Source: a virus. From it: DNA of 34,965 nucleotides. Below are positions 22,101-31,230 of the stretch, piece after piece (position 1 is the first letter of the stretch; each line of letters opens with the position of its first letter). The notes beneath the pieces are model-generated. The model ran no database searches. It saw only the letters and a program-made list of their open reading frames with translations, and had not been told where the DNA came from. The stretch spans positions 1 through 34,965 of the IMG/VR virus record IMGVR_UViG_3300044646_000939; one strand, 5' to 3'. A program made the position numbers and the translations under genes.

Positions 22101-25100
22101 TCAGCGCCTCGCCACTCTCGAACCCGAGTATATCCGCAGCGACATCGACGGTCGTGCCGCCTTCCTTGGTGTAGACCTTCCGCACGGCTCTTGGCAGTCG
22201 CTTCAAGAACTCAGTCCCAAAGCGAGTCTCAAGAGCCTGCCGGGAAAGCTTGATGGGGGTGCCGTCCGGCGTGACACCTTCGGTCAGGATGGCCGCAGCA
22301 CGGTACGCGGGCGAGGCATCCACCTCTGCCGTCACCTTCTCCAACATCTTGGCGCGTTCGCCCTTCCACCACTTCTCGCGCTCGCGTGAATACTCGCGCA
22401 GCAGCTGCGCCTGCAGCTTCTCCTTCGCCCGCTCGTTCGCCCCCTCTGCCGTCTTCTTGTAGGCGGCAAACTCGGCCTCCGTCATCCCGGCGTCTTCCGC
22501 TGTCGAGAACAGGTCCTTGAGGTCGAGCTCGGAGTTCGCCGCCTCAATCTCTTGGTCGGTCGCGTAGATGCGGTCAAACACGCCACGAACCTCATCGTTC
22601 AGCGTGACATCGAGCCGGGTCAGGGTGCGATAGACCAGCGTCATCCATGCCCGCGCCCGCTGGAAGATACCGCGCAGGGCCGCGCTCGGAGCGTTGCCCT
22701 CCATCAGGTACGCCTCGTTCCCTCGCGCAAATATCTCGTGCTGGGCGACGCCGATCTCGGAGCGGTTCTTGACCTTGAACCACTTCATCAGGGTCTCAGC
22801 GTCGGCCTTGATTTGCGGACTCGCGTCAGGCCGCTCGGCAAGGTCGAGCAGCACTTCGAGGTAGAAGTGGCCGGTCTCGTGGATGAAGGTCGAGAGGTCG
22901 GCCTTCTCTAGGAGCCCGATGCGCACCTTGCGATCGGTGCCGAACTGGATGAACCCGCGCTTGTCGTCTGGGGAGACGGCTTGGAAAAATCTCTGGCTAC
23001 TATCCTGCTCAGAAATCAAACGCTCCCAAACTTGCTCCTGTATGGATTGGGACGCTTTAGTTCTTGTTTTTGTTTTGGCTGGAGCCGGGTAAGCCTTTCG
23101 CCATTGATATACAAGTTCCTCGGCTATTCCTTGCCGACGATATTTTTTATCAACAACCAAAGTGTCGCCAAAATTGTAACTAGCTACAACTTGTTTGCCA
23201 TCGTACACAGCAGCGCCATCTTCACTCATCCGAACTGTTAATCCATTCTTGAAAGATTGGACAGGAGCAGATTCAACAGTAGTAAGAGCAATCGGCTTTA
23301 AATTTGCAACATAGCGATTACTTGTGATTTTTGGAGACCCGAGAAATTGCTCCCTCGTCATTCCATTCCAAGTTGCTTTCTGCCCAAACTGCATACCGAC
23401 ATCGCCCATCCCCTCGCTCGCCTTCGCGATCAGCGCCTTGATGGTCGCGTTGTCGGTCGTCGTGATGTCAATGCCCTGCTGACCGAGGTATGTCTCAAGA
23501 CCTTCCAGCGCGTCAGCCAACTCAGCCAGACTTGCCTTCTCCTTGCCCGGCTGGAACACACCCTCACCGCGAATCTCACGGTCGAGCGCATCGAGGAAGG
23601 TCACCTCGGTTTCGCCAACATCGTACCCGGCCTCAAGCGCAATCTCCCGCGCCTGGTCGAACGTCATGCCCTTCTCGGACACCAGCGCCTTCTCACCCAC
23701 CCGGCGGTTGTCGCGGTCCCACAACTTAACATCCCGCGCCCCGAGCTCACCGCCCTGATCCTGCAAGCCACCGCGCTCGCGCAGGAACTCGGTCAGGGAC
23801 TTGCCGAAGATGTCGCGTCTGGTCGGGATATCCCCCGTCCGCAGCCGATCGATGAGCGGGTCGAGCGCCGCATCTATCCCCATCCGCGACTGCAAGATGT
23901 CCGGCAGGGGGGTGACCACGCTGAGACCGTACTGCTCATGCAGGGCGGCAGGGTCGATGCCGCTACGCTGCGCCAGAGCGTTTATGGCGCGTGAGTACAT
24001 GGTCGCGTATGTGTCAGCGGTCGCCCTGTCAAATCGCCCCAGAAGCTGCCCTAGGACGTCCTGCTTGATTGTGGCGATGGCGGGAGCCTCGGCATCGGTG
24101 CCTTCGGCCTCCATAGCCGCTTGAATCTCGGCCTCAACCTCCTTGCGGCGGGCCTCAAGCGCCTCCACCTCCCGCATGGTCAGGTCGCCCTGCGCCAGCC
24201 GGACGTCCTTCATCAGCCCGTTGTGGTGCTGGGTCGGGGCGAGCCGGGTCGCGTAGGTCTCGATGGGGATGATGACGTCGCTGCCGGTGGCGACCGCCTC
24301 GGCGTAGTTGGTCGCGCCGACTTCGTTGGCAATCTGCTCCGGGTCGACGTTCTGGCTCTGCCAGTACTGGGTGAACTGGTCGGCGGGGATGAAGACGTTC
24401 TCGACCGGACCCTGCTCCCGGATGCGGGCGACGTAGTCCTGGAACGTCTGCGGCAACCGCTCGCGGAGCTTCGACTCGCCCGCCGCCTCGCCGAGCGCCT
24501 GCATGAACTGCTGGGTCTGGTTGGCCTTGCGGACCTCCCGCACGTTGCTGACCGCAGAGATCGCCGAACCCGGCAGGCCGACACCAGCACCGCCGGCAAA
24601 CCCCGCCGCGCCGGACTCCAGCACCCGCATCAGGTCGCTGCCTGCCGCCTCCGGCGCGAACTCCTGCCCGCTGACGCCCTGCGCCAACTCGCGCCCGAGG
24701 ATGACCCCGAGCTCTTGCAGCGACTCGGTCACGCCCTCAACGCTTGCAGCCGTCAGCCACTTCTTGCCCGCCTGCGCGATGGCATTGCGGAAGGTCGGAC
24801 GCGCCAGCAGGGTCTTGATGGCCTCCCGAGAGCCTGCACCAACCAGCCGGTCGAGCCCCGGAATCATCTTGGCGAGCGCGATGTCGCCGACCGTCTCGAG
24901 GCCGGCATTCAACAGGCCCGCCGCAGCCGCAGCGCCGCGCGCGACCGCAGGATCGAGCAGCTGGCCGGACTCGTCCCGCATCTGCTCGTACTCGGCGAAC
25001 GCGAACCCGGCCTCGGCCTTGTAGTTGTAGACCGTTGTGGCGGTGATGAACCCTGCGCGACCGCCGAAGAAGAACCCACCGGGGACCGTGACAAGCTCCT

Positions 25101-25755
25101 CCGGCAGCGCCACCTGCGGACCCAGCTGACCGATGAGCGCCGCCGCGCCGGCACCGGCCACAGCGCCGGGAATCGCGCCCTTGACGCCCTCGCGCACCGA
25201 GGACACCAACTGGCGCGCGGTGTAGCCGGTCTGCCCGAGGAACCATGCAACCGGGTTGTCGCCGCGCTCCGGGGTCTTGCCCAGCGCCTGCATGTCGTTG
25301 AGCAGCTTGCGTCTCAATGCCTGTTCAGCGGGCGACATGAATTCGCCAGCAACTGCCCGCCAATTGAGCGGCTCCACCTGGTCCATGATGGAGGCTTGCT
25401 CGATGCCCTGCCCAGCAGCACGGAACGTCCGGTCGATGCGGGTCAGAACGCTGACATCGTCGCGCGCGACATCGGCCTGCTCCGAGAGGAAACTTGCGGT
25501 GACTGGCGAGTCTTTCACCAACCCGTCGTAGTCCACCCCGCCGAGGATGGCCTGACGCTCGATCTCCTTGCGATCGGCCCGCACGGTCTCCACAGGAACC
25601 CTGACCTTCTCGGCGAGCTTGCGAAGCTCGGCCTCGACATCCGGGTTGGTCTGCGCCGCGCCGTACATCGACGAGCGCAGCTCAGCGGCCTGCTCTTGGC
25701 GTATCAGCTCAAGGTACGGATTCTCCTCCTCTATGAGGCGGCGATAGTCCGTCAC
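19141..25755 (-). CDS. Giant internal/ejection polyvalent protein (2204 aa)
   Basis: At 6615 bases it fills 19% of the genome. Order: helical N-terminus with VRVPVETVRADRKEIE; hydrophobic Ala/Gly-rich segments at about 190-300; helical region; residues about 787-925 with a GNAT-like motif (VVDKKYRRQGIAEELVYQW) in an AT-rich patch; a zinc peptidase motif HETGH (about 959-963) in FIHETGHFYLEVLL; a long charged helical region (1080-1650); and an LPD38-like C-terminal part (GVMQFRTNMAIVTMGWK, YYTPFSVLYARMRDVG) with hydrophobic stretches. It stands where T7 gp16 does, so I infer a protein packed in the head and ejected into the envelope. No transglycosylase motif was found. Its ATG overlaps the previous stop. 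Confidence 0.85.
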   Translation of the reverse strand: MTDYRRLIEEENPYLELIRQEQAAELRSSMYGAAQTNPDVEAELRKLAEKVRVPVETVRADRKEIERQAILGGVDYDGLVKDSPVTASFLSEQADVARDDVSVLTRIDRTFRAAGQGIEQASIMDQVEPLNWRAVAGEFMSPAEQALRRKLLNDMQALGKTPERGDNPVAWFLGQTGYTARQLVSSVREGVKGAIPGAVAGAGAAALIGQLGPQVALPEELVTVPGGFFFGGRAGFITATTVYNYKAEAGFAFAEYEQMRDESGQLLDPAVARGAAAAAGLLNAGLETVGDIALAKMIPGLDRLVGAGSREAIKTLLARPTFRNAIAQAGKKWLTAASVEGVTESLQELGVILGRELAQGVSGQEFAPEAAGSDLMRVLESGAAGFAGGAGVGLPGSAISAVSNVREVRKANQTQQFMQALGEAAGESKLRERLPQTFQDYVARIREQGPVENVFIPADQFTQYWQSQNVDPEQIANEVGATNYAEAVATGSDVIIPIETYATRLAPTQHHNGLMKDVRLAQGDLTMREVEALEARRKEVEAEIQAAMEAEGTDAEAPAIATIKQDVLGQLLGRFDRATADTYATMYSRAINALAQRSGIDPAALHEQYGLSVVTPLPDILQSRMGIDAALDPLIDRLRTGDIPTRRDIFGKSLTEFLRERGGLQDQGGELGARDVKLWDRDNRRVGEKALVSEKGMTFDQAREIALEAGYDVGETEVTFLDALDREIRGEGVFQPGKEKASLAELADALEGLETYLGQQGIDITTTDNATIKALIAKASEGMGDVGMQFGQKATWNGMTREQFLGSPKITSNRYVANLKPIALTTVESAPVQSFKNGLTVRMSEDGAAVYDGKQVVASYNFGDTLVVDKKYRRQGIAEELVYQWRKAYPAPAKTKTRTKASQSIQEQVWERLISEQDSSQRFFQAVSPDDKRGFIQFGTDRKVRIGLLEKADLSTFIHETGHFYLEVLLDLAERPDASPQIKADAETLMKWFKVKNRSEIGVAQHEIFARGNEAYLMEGNAPSAALRGIFQRARAWMTLVYRTLTRLDVTLNDEVRGVFDRIYATDQEIEAANSELDLKDLFSTAEDAGMTEAEFAAYKKTAEGANERAKEKLQAQLLREYSREREKWWKGERAKMLEKVTAEVDASPAYRAAAILTEGVTPDGTPIKLSRQALETRFGTEFLKRLPRAVRKVYTKEGGTTVDVAADILGFESGEALMEALVNLRPRKQLIEAEVANRMATEFGDMRMDGTIGDEAMLAVHNSERATVIAAELKAIKRLQRQVRPVVAGIRRAEAAERRAGLDMVASAIEDPAAFQRAAAGRIGQMMARDISPGKYLLAERRASKAAFDAIKRKDYAAAATEKQRELLNHYMYVEATKAQRQLDTIYNYAGKFDKKATRERLAKAGGGYLDQIDAILEKYEFRQVSMRAVARRQALADFAEQQAQLGLIVNVPDALLDEAKMVNYKDVPVDELRAVYDTVRNIEHIAKLKDKLLRKQAAIEFQDTKDELIKSATDSDRLASTGELAIPNTVGEPLLARGAKAWRRFDAAILKVEQMVEWLDNGKINGPWARFVFDLANDAQVKEYELHAQVTKRIQDLTEKQPKGWGDTLEDTFSVVLPGLQSPVTRYTLISMALNTGNAGNYQRLRDGYGWSDTTINDALAKLAKEDWDYVQGIWDAVNSLWPDIKALEERTSGVAPPKVEARTVQTRFGDYAGGYFPLAYDPRLSGVGDKQAEATESVAQFMANGYGRARTDKGYTKQRVETLKAPVRLDYEQVLTSHLGKVIKDISHREAIFSLNKLLKDDEIKQVMIDRLGEARYQEFTKWMQVLVSDRADTLHSGNPISRGVMQFRTNMAIVTMGWKVTTMMAQFAGIGPSLDVVKPRFFTQALIDYNRFGPWSAHRETLEQFVFDRSGEMKFRTDNIDRDVRDSLRKLRGDRSPLAVIQRSAFYLTAMADRQVTIPTWLGAYRQAQAEGLNEEDSIRAGDRAVRLSQGAGGAKDLAAVQRDNELMKLLTMYYTPFSVLYARMRDVGATTRRVKDMPRAVARMLALVIMPAVMGEILAGRGPEEEEDETWWAIRKMLLYPLASIPILKEGSGVIEASMINLAGEGEMKFQPSWRLTPVAGAIEKVGKTFTKTSDVLAGNREFNEVGWDMFETSGYIFGLPTRQVRISGEYTMDVLNDERNPESPQQFMYEVLYGPPRE

Positions 25756-27398
25756 TTTGGCCGTCCTTTCAGCTTGAGGAAGAGCGCCCGGATGTTCTGG
25801 TCATTCACTTCCCTGCCGGTAGCGCGCAGCGCATCGATGATATCTCGCCGATCGGCATCAGGAATCACGACCTCTTGCTCAGGCGTGACCTCAAACAGCA
25901 TCACCTCATTGGAACCATACAATCTGCCACGGATTTCCACATTGGAGAACAGCTTGTCGATCAACATGTTCCGCTCCACGGGCGTCAACTTGCGACCCAA
26001 CGCCCGCTCCTCATCGGCAATATTCATGTCCAACATCGAATACGCCTGTGCAACACGCGTAGCCTGTTTCGTTCCCGGCTTCGGGCTGGGGTCAATGCCA
26101 ATCTCCGTCAGGCGCATGTTCATCCGCTGCGTCGTGGTCTGGATTTCCGTCTGCACTACCTCCGGCGCGTTCGTCAGATCCGCCTGCAACCGCGCCAGCT
26201 CCTTGAACTCCGTGTCCTCAAGCACACCACGCAGCGCCAGCAAATCGGTCTGCCTCAGCAACTGCGGGGTGGTCCGCAGTTTGTAATAGGTTCCCCAGTC
26301 GGTCTCGACCTTGCCAACGCCGCGCAGACTGTCCGCGTAGTTGCGAACCTGACCGATCTTGTCGCCGGGAATCGCCCTTCGCACCGACGCAGGCAGCGCG
26401 GCAAAATTGCCGCCGTTCGCATCCAGCATACCGATGGCACTAGCCACGGCCTCCTGCTGCGCCCGCTCACGGTCGCGCAACTTCGAGTTCAGTTGCGCCA
26501 ACGCCTCCTGCGTAGCGTCGTCGCGCACCCGCACATTGTCCCCGGCAATCTCGCGCACCTTCTGGCGCACCTCGGTCTCGCTCGGGATGCGACCGCCGAA
26601 CGACCCAATCACATCGTCCGCGATACGCGCAGACGCCCGCAGGTCGGTCTCGGTCGCCACCTTGCCCTCGAGCTCCACGAGCCGCGGAGCCTTGATGGTC
26701 GACCGGTTGCGGTCGATGTACTGCGCAGCAAACTCTACATCCCCAGAATCGAGCGCCGAATTGACCACCGCCGCGTGTATCTGATCCACATTGTCCATCT
26801 GCACCGCCAGCAGCGCGTCCCCGGTGATGCCGTTGCGGTCAGCCCAGAGCGCCGTGTTCGCCACGATGCGCCCGATGCTATCGTTCACCTTCGCCTGGTC
26901 GCGCCAGTTCAGCGCCGCCACATTGGTCTCAGTCTTGACCGTTCCCTCGTAGACGTTATCCCGGTACTGGTCGGTCTCGCGCAGAACATGCCGCATCAGA
27001 GAGTCATCGAACTCAGCCTTCGCCATCCCAGCGCGACGCCGGAAAAGGTCTTGCTGACGGGAATTCGGAAGTTCTGCCGCAACCTGCTCAATCACCTTGT
27101 CGAAGTCGCCCGAGTACCGCGTCATGAAATCCGGCGCAACCGCATCGGCCGCTTTCTTCGATGCAAACCCCGTCTCCGGGTTCATCATCAAGTCGGTCTG
27201 CCGGTCTCGCAGCTGGTTGAACGCATCCTCTACCCGCAACTGGTCGAGGTCTGCCGACAACTTCCCAAACGCCGTAGCACCACGCGCCACAGCCTCGGCA
27301 GTCTCCACCGCTTGAGTCCCCACAGCCGCAAGCCCGCGAGCGCTTGGAGTCGCGATGCGCGGGACAACCTGTTGGCGGTAAAACTCAAGCTTTGCCAT
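25752..27398 (-). CDS. Internal virion/ejection protein, gp15-like (548 aa)
   Basis: The product opens MAKLEFYRQQVVPRIATPS and is almost wholly charged helix, with long Ala/Glu/Gln-rich stretches (FGKLSADLDQLRVEDAFNQL) and no membrane segment or catalytic motif. Position between the gp14-like and giant proteins is that of T7 gp15, which forms part of the trans-envelope ejection tube. The C-terminal 100 residues (EERALGRKLTPVERNMLIDKL) are also helical. Function assigned from order and composition. Confidence 0.78.
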   Translation of the reverse strand: MAKLEFYRQQVVPRIATPSARGLAAVGTQAVETAEAVARGATAFGKLSADLDQLRVEDAFNQLRDRQTDLMMNPETGFASKKAADAVAPDFMTRYSGDFDKVIEQVAAELPNSRQQDLFRRRAGMAKAEFDDSLMRHVLRETDQYRDNVYEGTVKTETNVAALNWRDQAKVNDSIGRIVANTALWADRNGITGDALLAVQMDNVDQIHAAVVNSALDSGDVEFAAQYIDRNRSTIKAPRLVELEGKVATETDLRASARIADDVIGSFGGRIPSETEVRQKVREIAGDNVRVRDDATQEALAQLNSKLRDRERAQQEAVASAIGMLDANGGNFAALPASVRRAIPGDKIGQVRNYADSLRGVGKVETDWGTYYKLRTTPQLLRQTDLLALRGVLEDTEFKELARLQADLTNAPEVVQTEIQTTTQRMNMRLTEIGIDPSPKPGTKQATRVAQAYSMLDMNIADEERALGRKLTPVERNMLIDKLFSNVEIRGRLYGSNEVMLFEVTPEQEVVIPDADRRDIIDALRATGREVNDQNIRALFLKLKGRPK

Positions 27399-27401
27399 GT
27401 A

Positions 27402-27947
27402 TCACCTTGGGCCGATTCGCCGAGATGGTGCCGTTGTCATCGTGGTCGGCACTCGCCGCCCGGTCACCTGTACGCCGGTCAGCTGCGACGATCGCGGACT
27501 GCGAGAAGGCAGCGTACCACCCGCCCCGGCGTACCCGCCCATGCCAGCTGCCCCGGCTTGCAGGATGCCCTGCACCCACGACGGACGCGAGGCACGGGTG
27601 ATGCTAGCCTCGGTCAGCAATCCCTGCGCCTGCGTCTCGCCCTGATAGGCAAGGGACAGCGCATCAAGTTCAGCCGCGGTCGCCGCCTGCTTGTACACAT
27701 CGCCGAAGGTCACCGAGTCCAGAAGGCCAGCCTGACCGCCCGCAGCCCGCAGTTCACCGAACTGCCGCCGCGTCTCGCGCCCGAGCGCCTCAGTCTCAAG
27801 GCCAGCCTGCCGCCGAGCAACACCGGCCTCGACTTCAAGAGCCTGCGCTTGAGCCTTTCCAATGGCTCGCTGCTGGCCGGTAGCCATCAGAGATGACCCT
27901 GCCGATGCTGCCGCCGCCAACAACGCTATCGTTACCGGGTCTGCCAT
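27402..27947 (-). CDS. Internal virion protein, gp14-like (181 aa)
   Basis: The N-terminus MADPVTIALLAAAASAGSS is a hydrophobic Ala-rich helix, followed by a Gln/Ala/Glu-rich helix (RAIGKAQAQALEVEAGVARRQ) and a Gly/Ser/Arg-rich tail. This pattern is common to podovirus gp14-type proteins that insert into the outer membrane on ejection. It precedes the other two ejection genes. ATG 27947 overlaps the GNAT stop (TGATG). Confidence 0.8.
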   Translation of the reverse strand: MADPVTIALLAAAASAGSSLMATGQQRAIGKAQAQALEVEAGVARRQAGLETEALGRETRRQFGELRAAGGQAGLLDSVTFGDVYKQAATAAELDALSLAYQGETQAQGLLTEASITRASRPSWVQGILQAGAAGMGGYAGAGGTLPSRSPRSSQLTGVQVTGRRVPTTMTTAPSRRIGPR

Positions 27948-28372
27948 CAGAGTACCCTCGCGTACATATCCATATCTTGACCTCGCTGGAAGGCTCGCAT
28001 CCGGCCCTCATGTTCAAACCCAAGCATTCTTGCCCATCGGTGAGCTGGCATAAAGTCCGGCACTACATATGCCTCGACACGCTCAATCTCGCACCGCAGC
28101 AAAAACCGCAACACCGCCCGGTGCAACGGCCTCATGCTCCGGCCTGCGTCCCACGACAACAGCGCCCACGCTGAACCCCGCCCAGCCCAGAGGTTCACCA
28201 CCCCGGCGCAGCAGATGATCCGGTCATCGCGCCAGACCGTATAGCACGGCCCCGCCTCAACCAACTCCTGCCCGTAGCCGGGACGCCCGACAAAGGCAGA
28301 CAGGTACTCCTGCGAAGGCTGCAGCCGCAGCTCGTCAAGGTCAGCCGGTCGGAACTTGCGTACCTCAATCAC
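27947..28372 (-). CDS. GNAT-fold acetyltransferase-like protein, gp13 position (141 aa)
   Basis: The protein starts VIEVRKFRPADLDELRL, has a beta region (DRIICCAGVVNLW) and a C-terminal GNAT signature (AHRWARMLGFEHEGRMRAF ... DMYARVL). The usual acetyl-CoA loop QxxGxG/A is not clear (SWDAGRSMRPLHRA may stand in for it), so it could be a non-catalytic form. It lies between tail tube B and internal proteins, where many podoviruses encode a gp13-like GNAT. The start is GTG overlapping the preceding TGA. Confidence 0.8.
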   Translation of the reverse strand: MIEVRKFRPADLDELRLQPSQEYLSAFVGRPGYGQELVEAGPCYTVWRDDRIICCAGVVNLWAGRGSAWALLSWDAGRSMRPLHRAVLRFLLRCEIERVEAYVVPDFMPAHRWARMLGFEHEGRMRAFQRGQDMDMYARVL

Positions 28373-31230
28373 CCTTGCGTCTCCATCTCAGGGTAGAGCG
28401 CGATGACCGTCATCGGCAACGGCTGGTCAGTTACCACCCAGATTCGGCCGTCCGTCTCGTACCCGCCGCGGAACGCAAAGACATCGGTATCGCCCGTCAG
28501 CAGGGGCGGCACCTCGTCCATAAAATCGTTGTTCGTGCGGTACTGGATAAGGTCGAGGTTTGTCGGGCCAGAGCCCACCTTGCCGCCGAGACTCGCGTAG
28601 AGCCGCAGGCCAACCTTGTGAATGCGCTTGATCTTGGCCTGCGCCGTCCCGATGGATGACCCCGCCTCGATGCGCTGCGGAACCAGCGTCGAGGTGTACG
28701 GATATCCCACGGTCGCGCGCGCGGCAGGAAACGGCAGCGTCACCGTGCCGTCGGTCACCACCAAACCCGTCACTTCCTGACCGTCCGCCAGCGCCGAGAC
28801 CGTCTCGCCCTCGAGGTGATACAGGCCGCGCAGCTCCGTCGCCGTCAGCCGCCACTCGTTGAACGGCACATCGTCGTTGGGGAACACCGAGACGATGGTC
28901 GTGAGGACGGCCTCCTGGTCGATGTAGGAGGTGATGAGCGCCCGCGCGGTGCGCCACAGCTCGTTCACGGTATCGTAGTAGCGGTAGCGAATCTCGCGCC
29001 CAACATCGCCCGGCAGGAACACCGGGTCGTTGATGGCAATGAGCTCGAACGCCTCCGACTCGATGATCTCGTCCACCTCGGTCGCAATCTCAATCGACGA
29101 CAGCACCGTGACCTCAACTCCGGTCGAGCCGACAGTCTGGTATCCGTCGGCCAGAAAAAGGTCGGCCGCTACGATTGGGTTAAACTCCAGCGAGGCATCG
29201 AGATACCCGGCCCCTTGGATGTCCTCACCCTCTTCCAGCGACGGCCCGATGTACTCGATAAACCGCTGCGTGCGTTCCACATCAACCTCAATGACAAGCT
29301 GGTCCTCGCCCTCGGTCAGCAACCCGCCACCGGCCTCGAGCGCCAGCTCATACGGGAAGTCGCCCTCGATAGTGCGCGAGACAACAAGCCAGACATCATC
29401 AACGTCACCGGCAGGGCCGGAAATGACCTGCACAGCCTCGACCTTCGCGTCCTTGCCCGCGATAGGATGCTGGTGCCAGCCGTAGATGTTCTGCTCCCGA
29501 TCGTAGGTCAGCCCGATCAACCGCCCGTCACCGAGTACGCACCAGATGATGTCGTCCGGCTCCTTCTGGTACTCCATGTCCACGATGCCCGAGCGCGTAA
29601 TCTCGGGGTAGAGCACGTTCATGTCACGCGGCACCCAGGCATCCACTTGGATGTCGAACCGCAGCTCCATGATGCGCCGCCCACCCACGCGGGCGAAAAG
29701 CACCGCATCCTCGACCAGCACCGGCTCAAGCTCCATCGAGCCTTCCGCAGACTGCAGGTCGAACTTGACGTTCTCCGGGCCGAGCGGGGCGGTCGTCACA
29801 TTCTCGCGGATGGCGATCTCCGCACCCGCCGTGCCGACGATCAGCGCGTTGCCCGGGCGCATCCAGCGCACCTTGTCCACATTGCCGACCGCAAGCGTGA
29901 GATTCATCGCGTTGTCCGCCAGAATTTCACCCATAGTGTCCACAGCGTGTGAACCATAATCACCCGCTACCGAAGCGTAGACATCCTGCCCACCGCCCCA
30001 CCACAGCCGGTCGCGCCAGAACGCGGTCTTGTAGGGGTAGGCAGCGCCCATCCCTAGACCCCACGCACCTACACGGTAGTTACACGACGCCGAGGACAGC
30101 AGCTCAGTCGGAGCCACGCCCGGGCCGATGACATCCGCATCGACCTGCGTCGTGCTCGTCACCGCCGTGATCTTGAGGATGACATAGCCCGGGTGCAGGA
30201 ACTTCCACAGCACCCCCGTGTTGCCGTCATAGTCCTGCCCCTCCTCGTGGATGGGGCGAATCGTGCCGGTCGTCGCCGAATTCATCGCCTCGTAAAACTT
30301 GCCGGAGGACTTGCGGATGTTCCCCGCCGTGATGGACTTCGCCGTTTCCCATTGCGTCGTCGTGATGTTCACCGGCTGCAACCGCAGCAGCATTCCCACC
30401 GAGTTGTTGTCGAAGATGGCAGCGGCAGAGGTGACCGTCACATTTCCGCTCGTACCAGACAACGAGAAATTTACCTTCACGACAGGCTCACGCTGGAACG
30501 GGCCATCGGTCGGCGCATAGGCCGCGAACGACCAGCTCGTGTTCCCGGCGCGGGTTAGGGTGCGCGGCTCGTACCCTTCGCAGCCGATGTAAAGCACATC
30601 GCCCGACTGAGAAATCGACAGCGCCGAGGTTCTCTCGGCCGTGAACAGGTCTTCCTCGGCATACGGACTCGCGATGGTGTACACCCGCGCCACGTCGCCG
30701 TTGCCGTTATAGACACCATAGTTCGTTGTGTCTATAGCGCCGCCATCGATGTCGTAGAGCTCGAAGGTCTTTGCGCCAGCGTTGACGTTGGTGACCTTCA
30801 CGAATCGACCGTTCACCTCGCTCATCCCAGCAACCGCCGTGATGTACATCCAGTCCCCGTTAGACGGATCAGCGCCGACATAGGTCAGCACACCGGGGCT
30901 CGCCTGCGTGATGTTCGAGATGTCGAGCGGGTTTTCCAGCACCACACCGCGGTCGGTGTAGAACCGACAGTAGTAGTCGCCAAACTCGATGACATACGCC
31001 TGGTCGAAAGCAAACTCAAACCGCTGCAGCCATACCCGCTTGTCAGGGTACAGCGCCTGCAGGACGTACTTCGTCCCCGGGCAACGCTTCGCCGGTCCCT
31101 GCGCGGTCGGAATGAACCGCCGCATACGGAACGCACTCGAAGCGTACTTCTCGAAGTCCGTGCGGCCGCTCATCAACGGCCCGACCTCGCCGCCGTTGAA
31201 GTTGACGATGGCTGGATTAACGTTGGGCAT
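28369..31230 (-). CDS. Tail tubular protein B-like / nozzle protein (953 aa)
   Basis: From ATG 31230 (TGATG overlap) the N-terminus PNVNPAIVNFNGGEVGPLMSGR and RFIPTAQGPAKRCPGTKYV are characteristic of podovirus tail nozzle proteins (T7 gp12-type). The remainder is beta-rich with Gly/Asp/Thr loops (WGGGQDVYASVAGDYGSH, MRPGNALIVGTAGAEIAIREN). An in-frame start at 31251 would lie inside the upstream gene. It forms the distal tube through which DNA leaves. Confidence 0.88.
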   Translation of the reverse strand: MPNVNPAIVNFNGGEVGPLMSGRTDFEKYASSAFRMRRFIPTAQGPAKRCPGTKYVLQALYPDKRVWLQRFEFAFDQAYVIEFGDYYCRFYTDRGVVLENPLDISNITQASPGVLTYVGADPSNGDWMYITAVAGMSEVNGRFVKVTNVNAGAKTFELYDIDGGAIDTTNYGVYNGNGDVARVYTIASPYAEEDLFTAERTSALSISQSGDVLYIGCEGYEPRTLTRAGNTSWSFAAYAPTDGPFQREPVVKVNFSLSGTSGNVTVTSAAAIFDNNSVGMLLRLQPVNITTTQWETAKSITAGNIRKSSGKFYEAMNSATTGTIRPIHEEGQDYDGNTGVLWKFLHPGYVILKITAVTSTTQVDADVIGPGVAPTELLSSASCNYRVGAWGLGMGAAYPYKTAFWRDRLWWGGGQDVYASVAGDYGSHAVDTMGEILADNAMNLTLAVGNVDKVRWMRPGNALIVGTAGAEIAIRENVTTAPLGPENVKFDLQSAEGSMELEPVLVEDAVLFARVGGRRIMELRFDIQVDAWVPRDMNVLYPEITRSGIVDMEYQKEPDDIIWCVLGDGRLIGLTYDREQNIYGWHQHPIAGKDAKVEAVQVISGPAGDVDDVWLVVSRTIEGDFPYELALEAGGGLLTEGEDQLVIEVDVERTQRFIEYIGPSLEEGEDIQGAGYLDASLEFNPIVAADLFLADGYQTVGSTGVEVTVLSSIEIATEVDEIIESEAFELIAINDPVFLPGDVGREIRYRYYDTVNELWRTARALITSYIDQEAVLTTIVSVFPNDDVPFNEWRLTATELRGLYHLEGETVSALADGQEVTGLVVTDGTVTLPFPAARATVGYPYTSTLVPQRIEAGSSIGTAQAKIKRIHKVGLRLYASLGGKVGSGPTNLDLIQYRTNNDFMDEVPPLLTGDTDVFAFRGGYETDGRIWVVTDQPLPMTVIALYPEMETQG

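Noticed and set aside
24121-26286. Long plus-strand open frame opposite the ejection genes (also 25875-27896, 28816-29952, 6001-7278)
   Set aside because: These are mirror frames created by high GC at third positions of real minus-strand genes; they are Arg/His/Leu-rich, lack motifs and cross gene boundaries.
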